Shown in pieces: positions 53,854 to 63,485 of a stretch of DNA of 64,000 nt. Source of the stretch: SAR202 cluster bacterium Io17-Chloro-G6 (GTDB lineage: Bacteria; Chloroflexota; Dehalococcoidia; UBA3495). The position numbers and the translations under genes are program-made. Location of the stretch: positions 211,869 through 275,868 of the forward strand of contig MUCT01000045.1 in the NCBI GenBank assembly GCA_002816585.1. The letters are read 5' to 3'. The notes beneath the pieces are model-generated. The model did no database searches. It was not told where the DNA came from and saw only the letters and a list, made by a program, of their open reading frames with translations. The first letter of the stretch is position 1, and each line of letters opens with the position of its first letter.

Positions 53854-54780
53854 CTATTTTATTTTGGGCACGATCTCGGTCCAGATGCGCTCGATCTGTC
53901 CGGCGTCGGGCCAGGTGGGACCCAGAATGATCGTCTTGGCTCCAGCATCGACGTAGCGGTTGATGAACTCCGCGCATTGTTCGCCGTTTCCATACGCGCA
54001 GTTGTTCTCCACGTCGTACTGGGGGCCATAGTAGGCGTGGGTGAAGTTTTCCAACTCCGACTTGGCCCGCTCCCGGTTGTCGTCCACGTAGCAGTACATC
54101 AGCTTTGCCGATTCCAAAGGCGAAGGGTCCCTGCCCGCCGCCCGGGCGTAGCCCTGCACCTTGTCCCACGCCTGCCCGAAAGCCTCGGCATTTGAGGCGC
54201 CGCCGGACACCCAACCGTCGGCGAGTTCGCCGGCCCGCTGAAAAACGCCCTCGGTTGCCCCGCCCAGAATGACTGGTATGCCTGGTTTCTGCACCGGCTT
54301 GGGGTCCACGTTCACGTTGTCCATGTTGAAGTGGCGGCCATGGTGTGTGACGCCAGTCTCGGTCCACAGCCGGCGCATCACCTCCAAGCCCTCGGTGAAC
54401 CGGCTCACGCGGCGTTTCACGTCCACCCCCATGGGTTCGTATTCGTTGTCCCGGCCGCCCAGGGAAATACCCAGGGTTACCCGGCCGCCGGACAGATAGT
54501 CGATGGTTGCGATAGTCTTGGCAAACAAGACCGGGTTTCGCATCACGAACAGCAATACCGCGCTCCCCAGCCGGATGCGGTCGGTTACCGCCGCGGCGCA
54601 AGACATCAGCGTCATGGGGTCGATGATGTTGATGTTGTGGAAGATCCGGTCGATGACCCACAGCGTGTCGTAGCCCAATTCGTCGGCCCGCCGGAAGAAC
54701 CCGTTAAACTCGGCCATAGTTGGCGGAGTTCCGCCGAACCCGGCCGGTACGAGAAGCCCTATCTTGGTGTCGGATACCAT
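53854..54780 (-). CDS. Luciferase-like monooxygenase (LLM class flavin-dependent oxidoreductase)
   Basis: 308 residues, TIM-barrel type. LGYDTLWVIDRIFHNINIIDPMT, VTLGISLGGRDNEYEPMGVD and PVILGGATEGVFQRAGELADGWV are characteristic. Uses F420H2 or reduced FMN; the cofactor cannot be read from the sequence. Divergent from the ferritin-like gene at 55033. Confidence 0.9.
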   Translation of the reverse strand: MVSDTKIGLLVPAGFGGTPPTMAEFNGFFRRADELGYDTLWVIDRIFHNINIIDPMTLMSCAAAVTDRIRLGSAVLLFVMRNPVLFAKTIATIDYLSGGRVTLGISLGGRDNEYEPMGVDVKRRVSRFTEGLEVMRRLWTETGVTHHGRHFNMDNVNVDPKPVQKPGIPVILGGATEGVFQRAGELADGWVSGGASNAEAFGQAWDKVQGYARAAGRDPSPLESAKLMYCYVDDNRERAKSELENFTHAYYGPQYDVENNCAYGNGEQCAEFINRYVDAGAKTIILGPTWPDAGQIERIWTEIVPKIK

Positions 54781-54954
54781 GGGATACTCCTGCTATTGAG
54801 GTCAAGTCCTCAGCCGCTGAGGACCCGCTGCGGCCAATTCTCTGAGAGGTATCAACAATTGCCTTGGCAGAGGTGGTGTTCGGGCCGATCAACTCTAATT
54901 CCGCGAAATCGATCGCTGGCATTTTAGCATAGGCTGTGCCCAATTCACGCCCGA

Positions 54955-54983
54955 TTGACACCCCACAGGCGGCGCACTACACT
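54955..54983 (+). promoter_or_regulatory. Sigma70-type promoter of the 55033-62246 gene run
   Basis: TTGACA (54955-54960), 17-base spacer, TACACT (54978-54983). Predicted start near 54990, about 43 bases before the ATG at 55033. Confidence 0.7.
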
Positions 54984-55032
54984 CCAGGCAACTTACCAGC
55001 TAAAAACGATTAATTATAGGAGCAGTATAGAT

Positions 55033-55491
55033 ATGACTACCAAACCCCAATATATCGCCCTGTTGAACGACATCCGCCTCCAAGAAAGAAGGGCCGGTGT
55101 GTACCTGGAAGCCTGGGCCAATAAAACGACCAACAAGGACTTAAAAGAATGCTTGTCCTTTGTGGCAGCGCGGGAGTACAGCCATGGAGACATCTTTGAG
55201 CGCCGGGTCAAGGAATTGGGCTTTGCAAATGAAGAGATTGAGGACCCGGAGTTCGACGAAAAAGTCCGCGTCGTTACTTCGGAGATAACCGACGCCGAGA
55301 AGATAGCCTGGCTAAAGGAGGCTCGGTCGAGGCAGGCCAGGCCCAGCGTGCGCGAAAGGTATGAGGCCGCTATGAAAGATGATTCGGTAGACCCTCTGAC
55401 CCAGTCTCTGCTGCGGTGGTTCACGGACGTCGAGAACGACTCAGGGCAGCAGATGACCAAGGTGTACTCCGAAATCGAGAACGCGGGCTGA
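55033..55491 (+). CDS. Ferritin-like/rubrerythrin-like helical protein
   Basis: 152 residues from the ATG at 55033 (AGGAG upstream). Helical throughout; LQERRAGVYLEAWA and REYSHGDIFERRVKELG give the Glu and E-x2-H ligands expected in a ferritin-like diiron four-helix bundle, although the second half is more divergent. Likely a small metal or peroxide-handling protein. It heads the plus-strand catabolic run; the luciferase-like gene starts 5 bases after its stop. Confidence 0.72.
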   Translation: MTTKPQYIALLNDIRLQERRAGVYLEAWANKTTNKDLKECLSFVAAREYSHGDIFERRVKELGFANEEIEDPEFDEKVRVVTSEITDAEKIAWLKEARSRQARPSVRERYEAAMKDDSVDPLTQSLLRWFTDVENDSGQQMTKVYSEIENAG

Positions 55492-55496
55492 CGGAT

Positions 55497-56612
55497 ATGA
55501 AATTCGGGGCTTTTTTCGTGGGGCAACGGCCCCAACTACATGAACAGTACGACGACGAACACAAGGCCAATCCCAATCCGGTGAGCCGCACCGACGTGGA
55601 GGTCTACGAGGACATCCTCAAAGGTGCCGAGTTGGCCGAAGAACTGGGCTTCGATTCCGTTTGGATCGCCGAGCACGCCTTCAGCGAGCACAGCATCATC
55701 AGCTCACCTCACAGCCTGCTTGCCGCCATCGCCGCCCGCACCAAGAAGGTCAAGATTGGTGTAGCCTGCACCATAGTCCCATGGCACGCGCCGTTGCGGT
55801 TTGCCCAAGACGTTGCCACCATCGATATCATCAGCGGTGGCCGGGTTGTGGTGGGTGCAGGCCGGGGGTATCAGAAACGTGAGTTCGATGTCTACGGTAT
55901 CGACATCGCCGAGTCCCGGGACCGGTTCGTGGAGGGAATGGATATCGCCATCAAGGCTTGGACCGAAGACCGGTTCGCCTACGATGGCCAGTTCTTCACC
56001 TTTCCCGAGGTCATGGTCATCCCCAAGCCCGTTCAACAACCTCACCCGCCGGTCCTGATGGCCGTGACCCATAGTCCCGAGTCCGTAGAGATTGCTGTAT
56101 CCAACCGCTGGGGCTTGTTTACCGTGGGCAGCAGCTTCTTCCCCGCGTCGCCCGATTCCGACCAGAATCTAATCAGCCTGTATCATCGGCGCATGATCGA
56201 GGAAGCGGTGGCCCCGGAGGACATCGAGATAGCCGCCGTGCGTAATGTCTACGTCTCGCCCACGGACCAAGAAGCCATCGATTTATTGATGCCGCGCTTG
56301 CAATGGGCCGGGGACATGAGCGAATTCCTTCGTAGGCCGGTAGCTCAGATGGCCGCCGCCCCCGGTGGTCTGCGGGGTTACGAGAATTATGTTCGCGACC
56401 CATTTATTGAGCCCGACTTAGTGGCCGAACGGGGGAAAGAGGGCATCGCGGCCATTGGCAGCCCAGAAAAGGTCACCGCCGCCATCAAGGAACTGGAAGA
56501 CAACCACGTTAACCATTTCATAAGCTATCTGGACGCCGGTGGTTTGGACTTTGACCAGGTGTCCAGTTCGCTGCGGCTGTTCTCCGAGAAGGTGATGCCC
56601 AACTTCCGGTAA
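55497..56612 (+). CDS. Luciferase-like monooxygenase (LLM class flavin-dependent oxidoreductase)
   Basis: 371 residues from the ATG at 55497. FDSVWIAEHAFSEHSIISSP, APLRFAQDVATIDIISGGR, VGAGRGYQKREFDVYGID, and the NVYVSPTDQEA region are typical of this class. Larger than its paralogue at 53854-54780 and clearly separate from it. Reaction unknown; family members oxygenate or cleave aliphatic, sulfonated or heterocyclic compounds. Confidence 0.92.
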   Translation: MKFGAFFVGQRPQLHEQYDDEHKANPNPVSRTDVEVYEDILKGAELAEELGFDSVWIAEHAFSEHSIISSPHSLLAAIAARTKKVKIGVACTIVPWHAPLRFAQDVATIDIISGGRVVVGAGRGYQKREFDVYGIDIAESRDRFVEGMDIAIKAWTEDRFAYDGQFFTFPEVMVIPKPVQQPHPPVLMAVTHSPESVEIAVSNRWGLFTVGSSFFPASPDSDQNLISLYHRRMIEEAVAPEDIEIAAVRNVYVSPTDQEAIDLLMPRLQWAGDMSEFLRRPVAQMAAAPGGLRGYENYVRDPFIEPDLVAERGKEGIAAIGSPEKVTAAIKELEDNHVNHFISYLDAGGLDFDQVSSSLRLFSEKVMPNFR

Positions 56613-56672
56613 CTCCAACCGTATCATTCGCGCACCGGTAGCCATGCAGGGCGCCGGAAAGGAAATGCTCTA

Positions 56673-57434
56673 ATGGCGACACTGGATGTACTGACCTACG
56701 GTTTCGCCCTCACCACCGACCAGGGCTCCTTCGGCTACTCCACCAACGCGCTGCTGCGAGTGGGCAGCGACAACATCCTCATCGACACTGGACCGTCGTC
56801 GCGCCGCCCGTTCCTGGTCAAGGCGCTGCAGGCCAAGGGTTTGGAGACTTCCGACATCGACATCGTCATCCTGACCCACATGCACTGGGACCATTGCCAG
56901 AATACCGACCTGTTCACCAATGCCAGGGTGCTGGTCAACCCCACGGAGATAGACTACGCCCGAAACCCCAATAAGTGGGACCTCGCGGTGGCTGCCGGAA
57001 TGGCCGACATGATGCGGAACATGAAGGTGGACACCGTCTCAGAGGGCGACAAGATAGTGGATGGCGTTTCCATCATCGAAACTCCGGGCCATACCAAGGG
57101 CCACATGAGCATCTTGGCCGAGATCAATGGCGAAAAAGTCCTGCTGGCCGGAGACGCCATGCCCGAGAGCGGCACCGTGGCCCGCGGTCTGCCCTACAAC
57201 GTTTTCTGGGACGTGGAAGACGCCCAGGAGAGCGTCGAGAAGATGGTGTCTGCCTCCAACGTCTTCTATCCGGGACACGACCGCCCCTTCCGGGTCGAAG
57301 GCGAAGAGATCAACTATCTGGAGGGCCCGGAGAACATCCACGTCATGGACAGCACGGAGGGAGGCGGCACCGCTTCACTAACCTTCACCGTCTCCGCGTC
57401 CCGCATCGTGAACGTGGATATTGTCCAGAAGTAA
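56673..57434 (+). CDS. Metallo-beta-lactamase-fold hydrolase (AHL-lactonase-like)
   Basis: 253 residues. ILTHMHWDHCQNTDL is the HxHxDH zinc motif (near residue 68-75); ETPGHTKGHMS gives a further His, LLAGDAMPES the bridging Asp and YPGHDRPF the last His. The layout is close to N-acyl-homoserine lactonase family proteins. In this cluster it may hydrolyse a lactone or thioester intermediate. Confidence 0.92.
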   Translation: MATLDVLTYGFALTTDQGSFGYSTNALLRVGSDNILIDTGPSSRRPFLVKALQAKGLETSDIDIVILTHMHWDHCQNTDLFTNARVLVNPTEIDYARNPNKWDLAVAAGMADMMRNMKVDTVSEGDKIVDGVSIIETPGHTKGHMSILAEINGEKVLLAGDAMPESGTVARGLPYNVFWDVEDAQESVEKMVSASNVFYPGHDRPFRVEGEEINYLEGPENIHVMDSTEGGGTASLTFTVSASRIVNVDIVQK

Positions 57435-57477
57435 ACCACTCCGAGTGATCCATGAATCAAGCGAGGAGACGCGCGAT

Positions 57478-57825
57478 ATGAACGTTAAGATTCCATCGGT
57501 GGCCGGGGCGGCCAATATTGACCTGAAACCGATCGGCCAGCGGGACGGAGCCGATCAGGGCGATCCTCAGGTCTCCGCGCATACCATCTCCAACGATGGC
57601 TCGATCCACGTGGGTGTTTGGGAATGCACGCCAGGCGGTTGGCCCATCGTAGACCGCGGCGACACTGAGGTGGCCTCCATAGTGAGCGGCAAAGGCGTCA
57701 TCACCGATGCCGATGGGGCCGAACAGGCGCTGGTTCCCGGTTCAGTCGTGACTCTTCCCAAGGGTTGGTCGGGCCGTTGGGATATCACCGAAACCCTGCG
57801 CAAAGTTTATGTGATCGTCGCATAG
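57478..57825 (+). CDS. Cupin-domain protein
   Basis: 115 residues from the ATG at 57478 (GAGGAGA upstream). One small beta-barrel: HVGVWECTPGGWPIVDRGDTEVASIVSGKGVITDADG, then GSVVTLPKGWSGRWDITE. The usual His-x-His metal ligands are not visible, so it resembles the DUF861 / EutQ-like type of cupin. Function unknown. Confidence 0.82.
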   Translation: MNVKIPSVAGAANIDLKPIGQRDGADQGDPQVSAHTISNDGSIHVGVWECTPGGWPIVDRGDTEVASIVSGKGVITDADGAEQALVPGSVVTLPKGWSGRWDITETLRKVYVIVA

Positions 57826-57935
57826 CGTCACTTTCGTGTTCCCCAGCCCACAGAGGCTATCGGGCATCGAGCACCCAATCGGCGTCAGCGAGCAAAACCA
57901 GATACCCATAGTATGGGTGGAGAAACGGGTTACCC

Positions 57936-59267
57936 ATGCCAACCACTGCGCCCAAGATTGACCCCGCCCTGACCCTTGCCGCCCATGTGTGTGGCACCGG
58001 CTTTGAGGATGTCCCTGCCGAAAGCCTGACGGCTACCCGCCGGGATGTGCTGGATACCTTTGGCTGCATCCTGGGCGGAAGCGGTGCGCCGGGCATCAAA
58101 GAATTGGCGGGCGTCACCCAACGCTGGGGCGGTTTGGATGAGGCCAGCCTCGCCGTCCTGGGCGGGAAGATGCCCGCTCATCATGCGGCGTTGGTCAATT
58201 CGGCCATGGGCCATGCATTGGACTTCGACGACACCTTCGACAAAGGTGGGCACGTGCACCCTGGCACCTCGGTTTTGGTGGCATGCTTGGCCGTTGGAGA
58301 GTCTTTGGGCGGGGTTTCTGGAGACCAGTTGATGTTGGCGGTCACTCTGGGATTGGACGTTTCCTGCCGGCTGGGTCTGGCGGCCTACGACGACCGGGGC
58401 TGGCACCGCACGGCCAGTTTCGGCATCTTTGGCGCTACCGCGGCGGCGGGTAAGCTGCTTGGCCTGACCCAAGAACAAATGGTCCATGCTTTCGGCATCG
58501 CCTATAGCCAGGCCGCCGGCAACCGGCAGTGCATCGTCGACGGGGCATTGACCAAGCGGTTCCAAGCGGGACAGGCGGCCAACGTCTTCGCCGGTACCTA
58601 CGGGTTCTTCCCCATGTATCAGCCGGGAGGCTACGACCTGTCGGCTATCGACGAGGGGTTGGGCGTTGAATTCCTGGGAGACAGAATTAGTCTTAAACCC
58701 TATCCCTGCGGCCGGCCCACACACAGCTACATTGACGCTGCCGCAAAATTGCACCGCGAGTTGGACCTGGACCAAAATGCCATAGAATCCGTGGTGGTGC
58801 GGACCGACCCTGAGACGTATAACTCACGTTATAACGTTTCTTCAGGAGTGGTACGGCCCCAGCACCAGGTCGAGGCCCAATTCAGCCTTCCTTATCTGAT
58901 CGGTTGCGCACTGGCCTTAGGCCGGGTGAGCATCGACGAGATGAACTCTTTTGACGGCCCGTCGGCGTTGGCTGCGGCTGCTCTAGTCAAGGCGGAGTGT
59001 AAAGCAGACGCGCCCAAAGGGTGGGTGGAGATTCACGTGTCCTGCGCCGGGGGGAAATCGGCATCTGTGCAACTGGAACCGCCTTCCGGCTCTCCGGATA
59101 ATCCCATAACGACTGAACATTTGAAAGTAAAATTCCGCGACTGCGCCGCTCGCGCTTTGAATCCGGCCCTGGCGGCATCAGTTGAGCGGATGATTTCCCT
59201 GGTCTTGGAGCCGGGAGCCATGGCTGATTCCAGGGAGTTGATCGACTTATCTACAGCCCCTGAATAG
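57936..59267 (+). CDS. MmgE/PrpD family protein (2-methylcitrate dehydratase-like)
   Basis: 443 residues. AMGHALDFDDTFDKGGHVHPG near residues 90-110 is the typical active-site stretch; FGATAAAGKLLGLT and LKPYPCGRPTHSYID also match. Family members dehydrate 2-methylcitrate or aconitate-like acids or isomerise them. No prpB or prpC is nearby, so a propionate role is not supported; it more likely acts on another hydroxy-acid in this cluster. Confidence 0.92.
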   Translation: MPTTAPKIDPALTLAAHVCGTGFEDVPAESLTATRRDVLDTFGCILGGSGAPGIKELAGVTQRWGGLDEASLAVLGGKMPAHHAALVNSAMGHALDFDDTFDKGGHVHPGTSVLVACLAVGESLGGVSGDQLMLAVTLGLDVSCRLGLAAYDDRGWHRTASFGIFGATAAAGKLLGLTQEQMVHAFGIAYSQAAGNRQCIVDGALTKRFQAGQAANVFAGTYGFFPMYQPGGYDLSAIDEGLGVEFLGDRISLKPYPCGRPTHSYIDAAAKLHRELDLDQNAIESVVVRTDPETYNSRYNVSSGVVRPQHQVEAQFSLPYLIGCALALGRVSIDEMNSFDGPSALAAAALVKAECKADAPKGWVEIHVSCAGGKSASVQLEPPSGSPDNPITTEHLKVKFRDCAARALNPALAASVERMISLVLEPGAMADSRELIDLSTAPE

Positions 59268-59330
59268 TTCCCCGACACGAAACTGATCGGCCGTCACTCC
59301 GATTCAATCCAAAGACCGGCCGGCGGGAAG

Positions 59331-61031
59331 GTGCATTTGTCCACAGATAACGTTATCAGAGACGCCATCGACGCCCTGCTAAGGGCCCGCCCCGGGTTCT
59401 GGTCCCGGACGGCTTGCGGCGTCACTCGGTCATTGGGATCCATCCCGGCGGTGCTGGACCGGAACGCCTATTCCGTTGAGACTTCCCGGACCCGCATACT
59501 CCTCATCGGCGGGCTGTCCGGCGAGAAAGCCGATGTGGACATGGCGCTTCACGCCCTGGAGTTGTTTGCCGGTGGCGGCGATGCTCTGTCCCTGCGCATC
59601 GCCCTCAGCGCCGTGCCCTGCGCCAACCCTGACGGCCTTCGAATGGATGTTGCCCCAGGCAACGGCGCCGGCGGTGAGCCCTCCGGTGAATACCCGCCGG
59701 AGGGCAAGTTCTACTACGATCCGGAAGACCCGGAGAAACGGTACCTGTGGCGATGGATCTGTTTTCAGGCGCCGGATCTGGTTTTGGAATTGCGGGCGGG
59801 CGCATCGGTAAGATGGGAGCACAACCCGGCTGCTCATAACCTGGCGCCTGGACTTGCCGCGAATAGTATCTCGGGTGAGCAGGGGCTCTTGGCCGCTCTG
59901 GGTTCGGGCCATCCAGACGGTCTCGGGACCATACCGGGACTGCGCCTCTCAGCTACGGATGAACAACTTTCCCGGGAGTTGAGCCGTCTGTTCAGTATGC
60001 TGCGGCAGCTTGATGTGCTGTCCAAGTCGGACGCGCGGAAGGCGCTGGACACACGGCGAGGCCGGCCCAAGACGGAAATCGCCAAGGCCTTGGCATCAGC
60101 TTACGGTCATACTTTTGATCCCGTCGTCTACACCCAGGGAGTCCCCATCAGCGGCCGTCTTCGATTGCACCAATTGGAACCGGCAGGTGCGAACCCTGCG
60201 CCCGAAATCTCCAACCTGGTGGAGTCTTTCACCTCCGCGGGACTGGCCCAGGACTTGGGGCCGGCTGCATTGGCGTCGGTTGTCTGGGCCGGCGAATTGG
60301 CCGATGCCGTTAATGATGTACGCTACAACGGCCTGATTACCGCCGCCGCCGACCGGTTTGTGCCGACGGGCCAAGGCAGCGCCCCAGAACCCTGCGACCC
60401 AGATCACCGCACCGAAGACATGTTTATGGGCGGAGCGATCTTGGGACGGGCGTTCGATTTGACCAGGAACACCAAATACGCTGACATTCTCACTGATTTA
60501 TTGTTGGACGGGAAAATTCAACAGAGTCACGGGTTGTTTTGGCATTGCCGCACGGCAACCTATTACTGGGGCCGAGGCAACGGTTTCGCCGCCATGGGCC
60601 TGTCTGAGTCCCTTACCTACCTGCCGGAAGATCACCCCCGTCGGCCGGAGGTGTTGGCGATGTACGGCCGGCTCATGGAGTCGCTGCGCCGATTACAGCA
60701 TCCATCGGGCATGTTGCCTCAGGTGCTGGACTTCCCGGGGTCCTATCTGGAGTTTACCGCCACCTGCATGATGGGCTATGCCATGGCCCGCGGACTGCGC
60801 CTGGGCCTGCTGGCATCGGATTTCCGGGACACGGTCGACCTGGCCTGGCAAGGAGTGGCCGAGCGAATCGACGACGTCGGAAACGTTGTGGACGGCTGTG
60901 CCAGCACCGGCGTGCAGAATAACGTCCGGGAGTACTTGGACCGTCCGGCTATATTCGGCTTTGACGACCGCAGCGGTGGTATGGCCCTCTGGTTCGCCGT
61001 GGAGATGGAACGCCTGGACCGGGGAATCTGA
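59331..61031 (+). CDS. GH88/GH105-like glycoside hydrolase with degenerate carboxypeptidase-like N-terminal domain
   Basis: 566 residues, GTG start. Residues about 40-200 look like a zinc carboxypeptidase (M14) core: ILLIGGLSGEKADVDMAL aligns with the GGxHGxE metal motif, but the His is Ser here, while PCANPDGLRMD is kept. Residues about 315-565 resemble unsaturated glucuronyl/rhamnogalacturonyl hydrolases: TEDMFMGGAILGRAF, then HGLFWHCRTATYYWGRGNGFAAMGL with WGRGNG, and SGMLPQVLD. The first domain is probably not catalytically active; the second likely acts on a modified sugar. Signal peptide not seen. Confidence 0.8.
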   Translation: MHLSTDNVIRDAIDALLRARPGFWSRTACGVTRSLGSIPAVLDRNAYSVETSRTRILLIGGLSGEKADVDMALHALELFAGGGDALSLRIALSAVPCANPDGLRMDVAPGNGAGGEPSGEYPPEGKFYYDPEDPEKRYLWRWICFQAPDLVLELRAGASVRWEHNPAAHNLAPGLAANSISGEQGLLAALGSGHPDGLGTIPGLRLSATDEQLSRELSRLFSMLRQLDVLSKSDARKALDTRRGRPKTEIAKALASAYGHTFDPVVYTQGVPISGRLRLHQLEPAGANPAPEISNLVESFTSAGLAQDLGPAALASVVWAGELADAVNDVRYNGLITAAADRFVPTGQGSAPEPCDPDHRTEDMFMGGAILGRAFDLTRNTKYADILTDLLLDGKIQQSHGLFWHCRTATYYWGRGNGFAAMGLSESLTYLPEDHPRRPEVLAMYGRLMESLRRLQHPSGMLPQVLDFPGSYLEFTATCMMGYAMARGLRLGLLASDFRDTVDLAWQGVAERIDDVGNVVDGCASTGVQNNVREYLDRPAIFGFDDRSGGMALWFAVEMERLDRGI

Positions 61032-61055
61032 GACAACAATGACGGAGGTAGTCCA

Positions 61056-62246
61056 GTGCCCCAACAATTGACCTACAACTATAGCAGCGTGGCCCAAGAA
61101 GTGGTCTGCGCCCCGGACGCGATTGGTGGCTTGACGGGCGTTTTGGACCGGGCCGGCGTTGCCAGGGCTATGGTGGTTTGCGGCCCGTCCATACTGGAAA
61201 AATCGGATGTCGTGCGGCGAGTGCAAACCGCCCTCGGAAACCGCTATGTAGGACTCTTCTCTGGGGTGGCGCCCCACTCTCCGGTGCATACTTTGGCTGA
61301 GGCCAGGCGTCTGGCCGGGGACTTAGAACCCGATGGCCTGGTCAGCGTTGGCGGAGGCAGCACCCACGACACCACCAAGGGCATCGCCACGTTAATGGGA
61401 GAGGGCGGGTCCATCCAAGACCATCAGGTGATTTTCGAACCACCTGATAGAGTCATCCTGCCCGAACTGTCTCCCATCCGGGCGCCGATAATTACAGTCC
61501 CCACGACCATGGGCGGGGCCGAATTCAGCCGGGGCGCGGGATTCGCCGACAAGGACCTGGGGCGCAAGGTGCTGGTCGCCGACCCGGGGACCATTCCGGC
61601 CTCCATCGTCATCGATGGTCAGGCATTGGCGACCACACCCATGAGTATTCTGCTATCGACGGCTATGGGCCAGATGCGGATCGCCGTGGAGACGGTCTAT
61701 TCGACCAAACATAACCCCATTTCTGATTCCATGGCCCTTCACGCCATCTCGATGCTGGTGCAATATCTGCCACAATGTCCTGGCCAAGACGGGAACCCAG
61801 ACCTGGATTGCCTGCTCCACACCAAGACAGCGGCCTCTCTGGCATCATTGGCCGGGGTCGGCGGTTTGGGCCTCAACACCGCTACGGCCCATCACGTCGG
61901 CGGGCTCTACGATGTGCCCCACGGCGACGCCAATGCCATCATGCTGCCCCACACCATGCGGTTTAATGCGGAGGCCAGCGCGGACCGGCAAGCCCTAATC
62001 GCCCAGGCCATGGGCGTCGACACCGCCGGGATGAGCGACTATGACGCCGCGCTGGCTGCGGCGAATGCTGTGGAGGACTTGCGCATCTCGTTAGGGCTTC
62101 CCGGCAGACTGCGCGATGTTGGGGTGCCGGAGGAAGGCCTGGAATTGATCGCGGCGGCAACACTTCACGACCGCGCACTGGCCACCAATCCACGGCCGGT
62201 AACCGACGCCGGTCCAATTATGAGCGTACTGCGGAACTCATGGTAG
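61056..62246 (+). CDS. Iron-containing alcohol dehydrogenase (maleylacetate reductase-like)
   Basis: 396 residues, GTG start after GGAGG. NAD-binding SVGGGSTHDTTKGIA, PTTMGGAEFSRGAGFAD, and the metal-ligand region NTATAHHVGGLYDVPHGDANAIMLPH. Sequence type is near maleylacetate reductases and hydroxyacid-oxoacid transhydrogenases. Last gene of the plus-strand catabolic run. Confidence 0.92.
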   Translation: MPQQLTYNYSSVAQEVVCAPDAIGGLTGVLDRAGVARAMVVCGPSILEKSDVVRRVQTALGNRYVGLFSGVAPHSPVHTLAEARRLAGDLEPDGLVSVGGGSTHDTTKGIATLMGEGGSIQDHQVIFEPPDRVILPELSPIRAPIITVPTTMGGAEFSRGAGFADKDLGRKVLVADPGTIPASIVIDGQALATTPMSILLSTAMGQMRIAVETVYSTKHNPISDSMALHAISMLVQYLPQCPGQDGNPDLDCLLHTKTAASLASLAGVGGLGLNTATAHHVGGLYDVPHGDANAIMLPHTMRFNAEASADRQALIAQAMGVDTAGMSDYDAALAAANAVEDLRISLGLPGRLRDVGVPEEGLELIAAATLHDRALATNPRPVTDAGPIMSVLRNSW

Positions 62247-62287
62247 CTGGGCGGCCCGATCCGTCTGTTTAATTGCCGGTATCTGTC

Positions 62288-62479
62288 CTAATCCCCGCCC
62301 GGGAGATGACGGTGACGCGGCGCCGACAATGACAAGACCTTGGGGAGCAATAATTGCCCGGAGCGCATCGACCAACTAACAATGAGAAACACCATAACCA
62401 TCGCAACAATGACTATGAATGCGGGTAGAATCAGCATCCGGCGAGAGCCAGTTAGGTATTTTTGATAATTTTCTTTCAT
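62288..62479 (-). CDS. Possible small single-span membrane protein
   Basis: 63 residues from an ATG at 62479. One clear hydrophobic helix (MLILPAFIVIVAMVMVFLIV) between a Lys/Arg-rich N-terminus and a basic tail. No good ribosome site. The rest of the 62247-62857 gap holds a hairpin and no other credible gene, so this could be real or chance. Confidence 0.28.
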   Translation of the reverse strand: MKENYQKYLTGSRRMLILPAFIVIVAMVMVFLIVSWSMRSGQLLLPKVLSLSAPRHRHLPGGD

Positions 62480-62513
62480 TCGATGCACACTGGGGGTCCA
62501 CCGGGATGATAAC

Positions 62514-62543
62514 CAGGGAGCGGATACACATTTCCGCTCCCTG
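62514..62543. repeat. Strong hairpin
   Basis: CAGGGAGCGG (62514-62523) and CCGCTCCCTG (62534-62543) are perfect 10-bp arms around a 10-base loop. No T-run on either strand. It lies upstream of the small minus-strand frame and could be an attenuator or a structured RNA element. Confidence 0.6.
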
Positions 62544-62857
62544 AAGAAAATGGAAGATGAGGAGGACCATCTCCCTTCTGAGAGACTGATATTTACCGTT
62601 GGATCGTCGGGAAACCAGGACTAAGTCTACGTGATCCAGTCTCTTAGGCTTGTCTTACTCCCATAACAATCCTAATGGGAACGAAGATAGCACCGGATGG
62701 ACTATTCTGGTCATTTTGTAGGGCCTAGATTGGCCATGATCTGACCTTGGAGGTACTAAGCCCTAACCAGCCGTTCCAGCAAAATAATCAGGAAGGTCAT
62801 TCGATCGAAGGATTTATTCTAGGCAAAAACCGCTGGAGCGGTACAGGTGAACCAGCC

Positions 62858-63310
62858 ATGGTGAACGTTTCAACCTCCTTCCAATACACCGCCCTGGAAC
62901 CGGAGAGGGATGAGCCCATTTTTCTGGCGGATTTCTCTGTAGAAGATCTGAAGAAGATCTACTCCATAGGCGAAGTCTGTAACTTTGCCGCCGGAGAAAT
63001 AATGGTCACAGAATGGGTTAATGACCCCTCCATTTATATAATCATAGATGGAACCGCCGAGGTCCTGATCGCAATGAGGAACGGCTGGTATAAGCTGGCT
63101 TCTTTAGGCCCCGCGGGAGTCTTTGGCGAGATGTCATTCTTCGACCGCCTGCCCCGGTCCGCCCGCGTCGTGGTTCTCACCGACTGCGAGGTGCTGAAGA
63201 TTGGCGAGGAGGCATTTCAGCGTCTAAGAGTTGAAGAAACCAGCCTGCCGCTCGGCCTGATCCTGGACTTGGGGAAGATACTCAGCCATCGATTGCGGCA
63301 CATGAACTAA
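62858..63310 (+). CDS. Cyclic-nucleotide-binding-domain protein without DNA-binding domain
   Basis: 150 residues from the ATG at 62858; the frame is open to 62747 on a TTG. GEVCNFAAGEIMVTEWVNDPSIYIIIDGTAEVLI and PAGVFGEMSFFDRLPRSARVVVLTDCEVLKI are the Crp/CAP effector-domain beta-barrel, with the phosphate-binding cassette in FGEMSFFDRLPRSARV. There is no helix-turn-helix after it, so it is not a CRP-type regulator by itself. It may be a stand-alone sensor. Confidence 0.85.
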   Translation: MVNVSTSFQYTALEPERDEPIFLADFSVEDLKKIYSIGEVCNFAAGEIMVTEWVNDPSIYIIIDGTAEVLIAMRNGWYKLASLGPAGVFGEMSFFDRLPRSARVVVLTDCEVLKIGEEAFQRLRVEETSLPLGLILDLGKILSHRLRHMN

Positions 63311-63485
63311 TTGGTCCGGACGCTCGTAAAGTAACTTTTCCCCGCCGCGCTTCCTCGCCAACGCCGTACTCTGGAAAGTGCCCAAGGATGCCCGCACGCG
63401 GTACAGGACTCTTGCGAGGATGCTCGGGGTTAAAAGCGAGTTCGAATTGGACTGTCTAGACTCCGGACCGGTTGAAACTAAAAGA

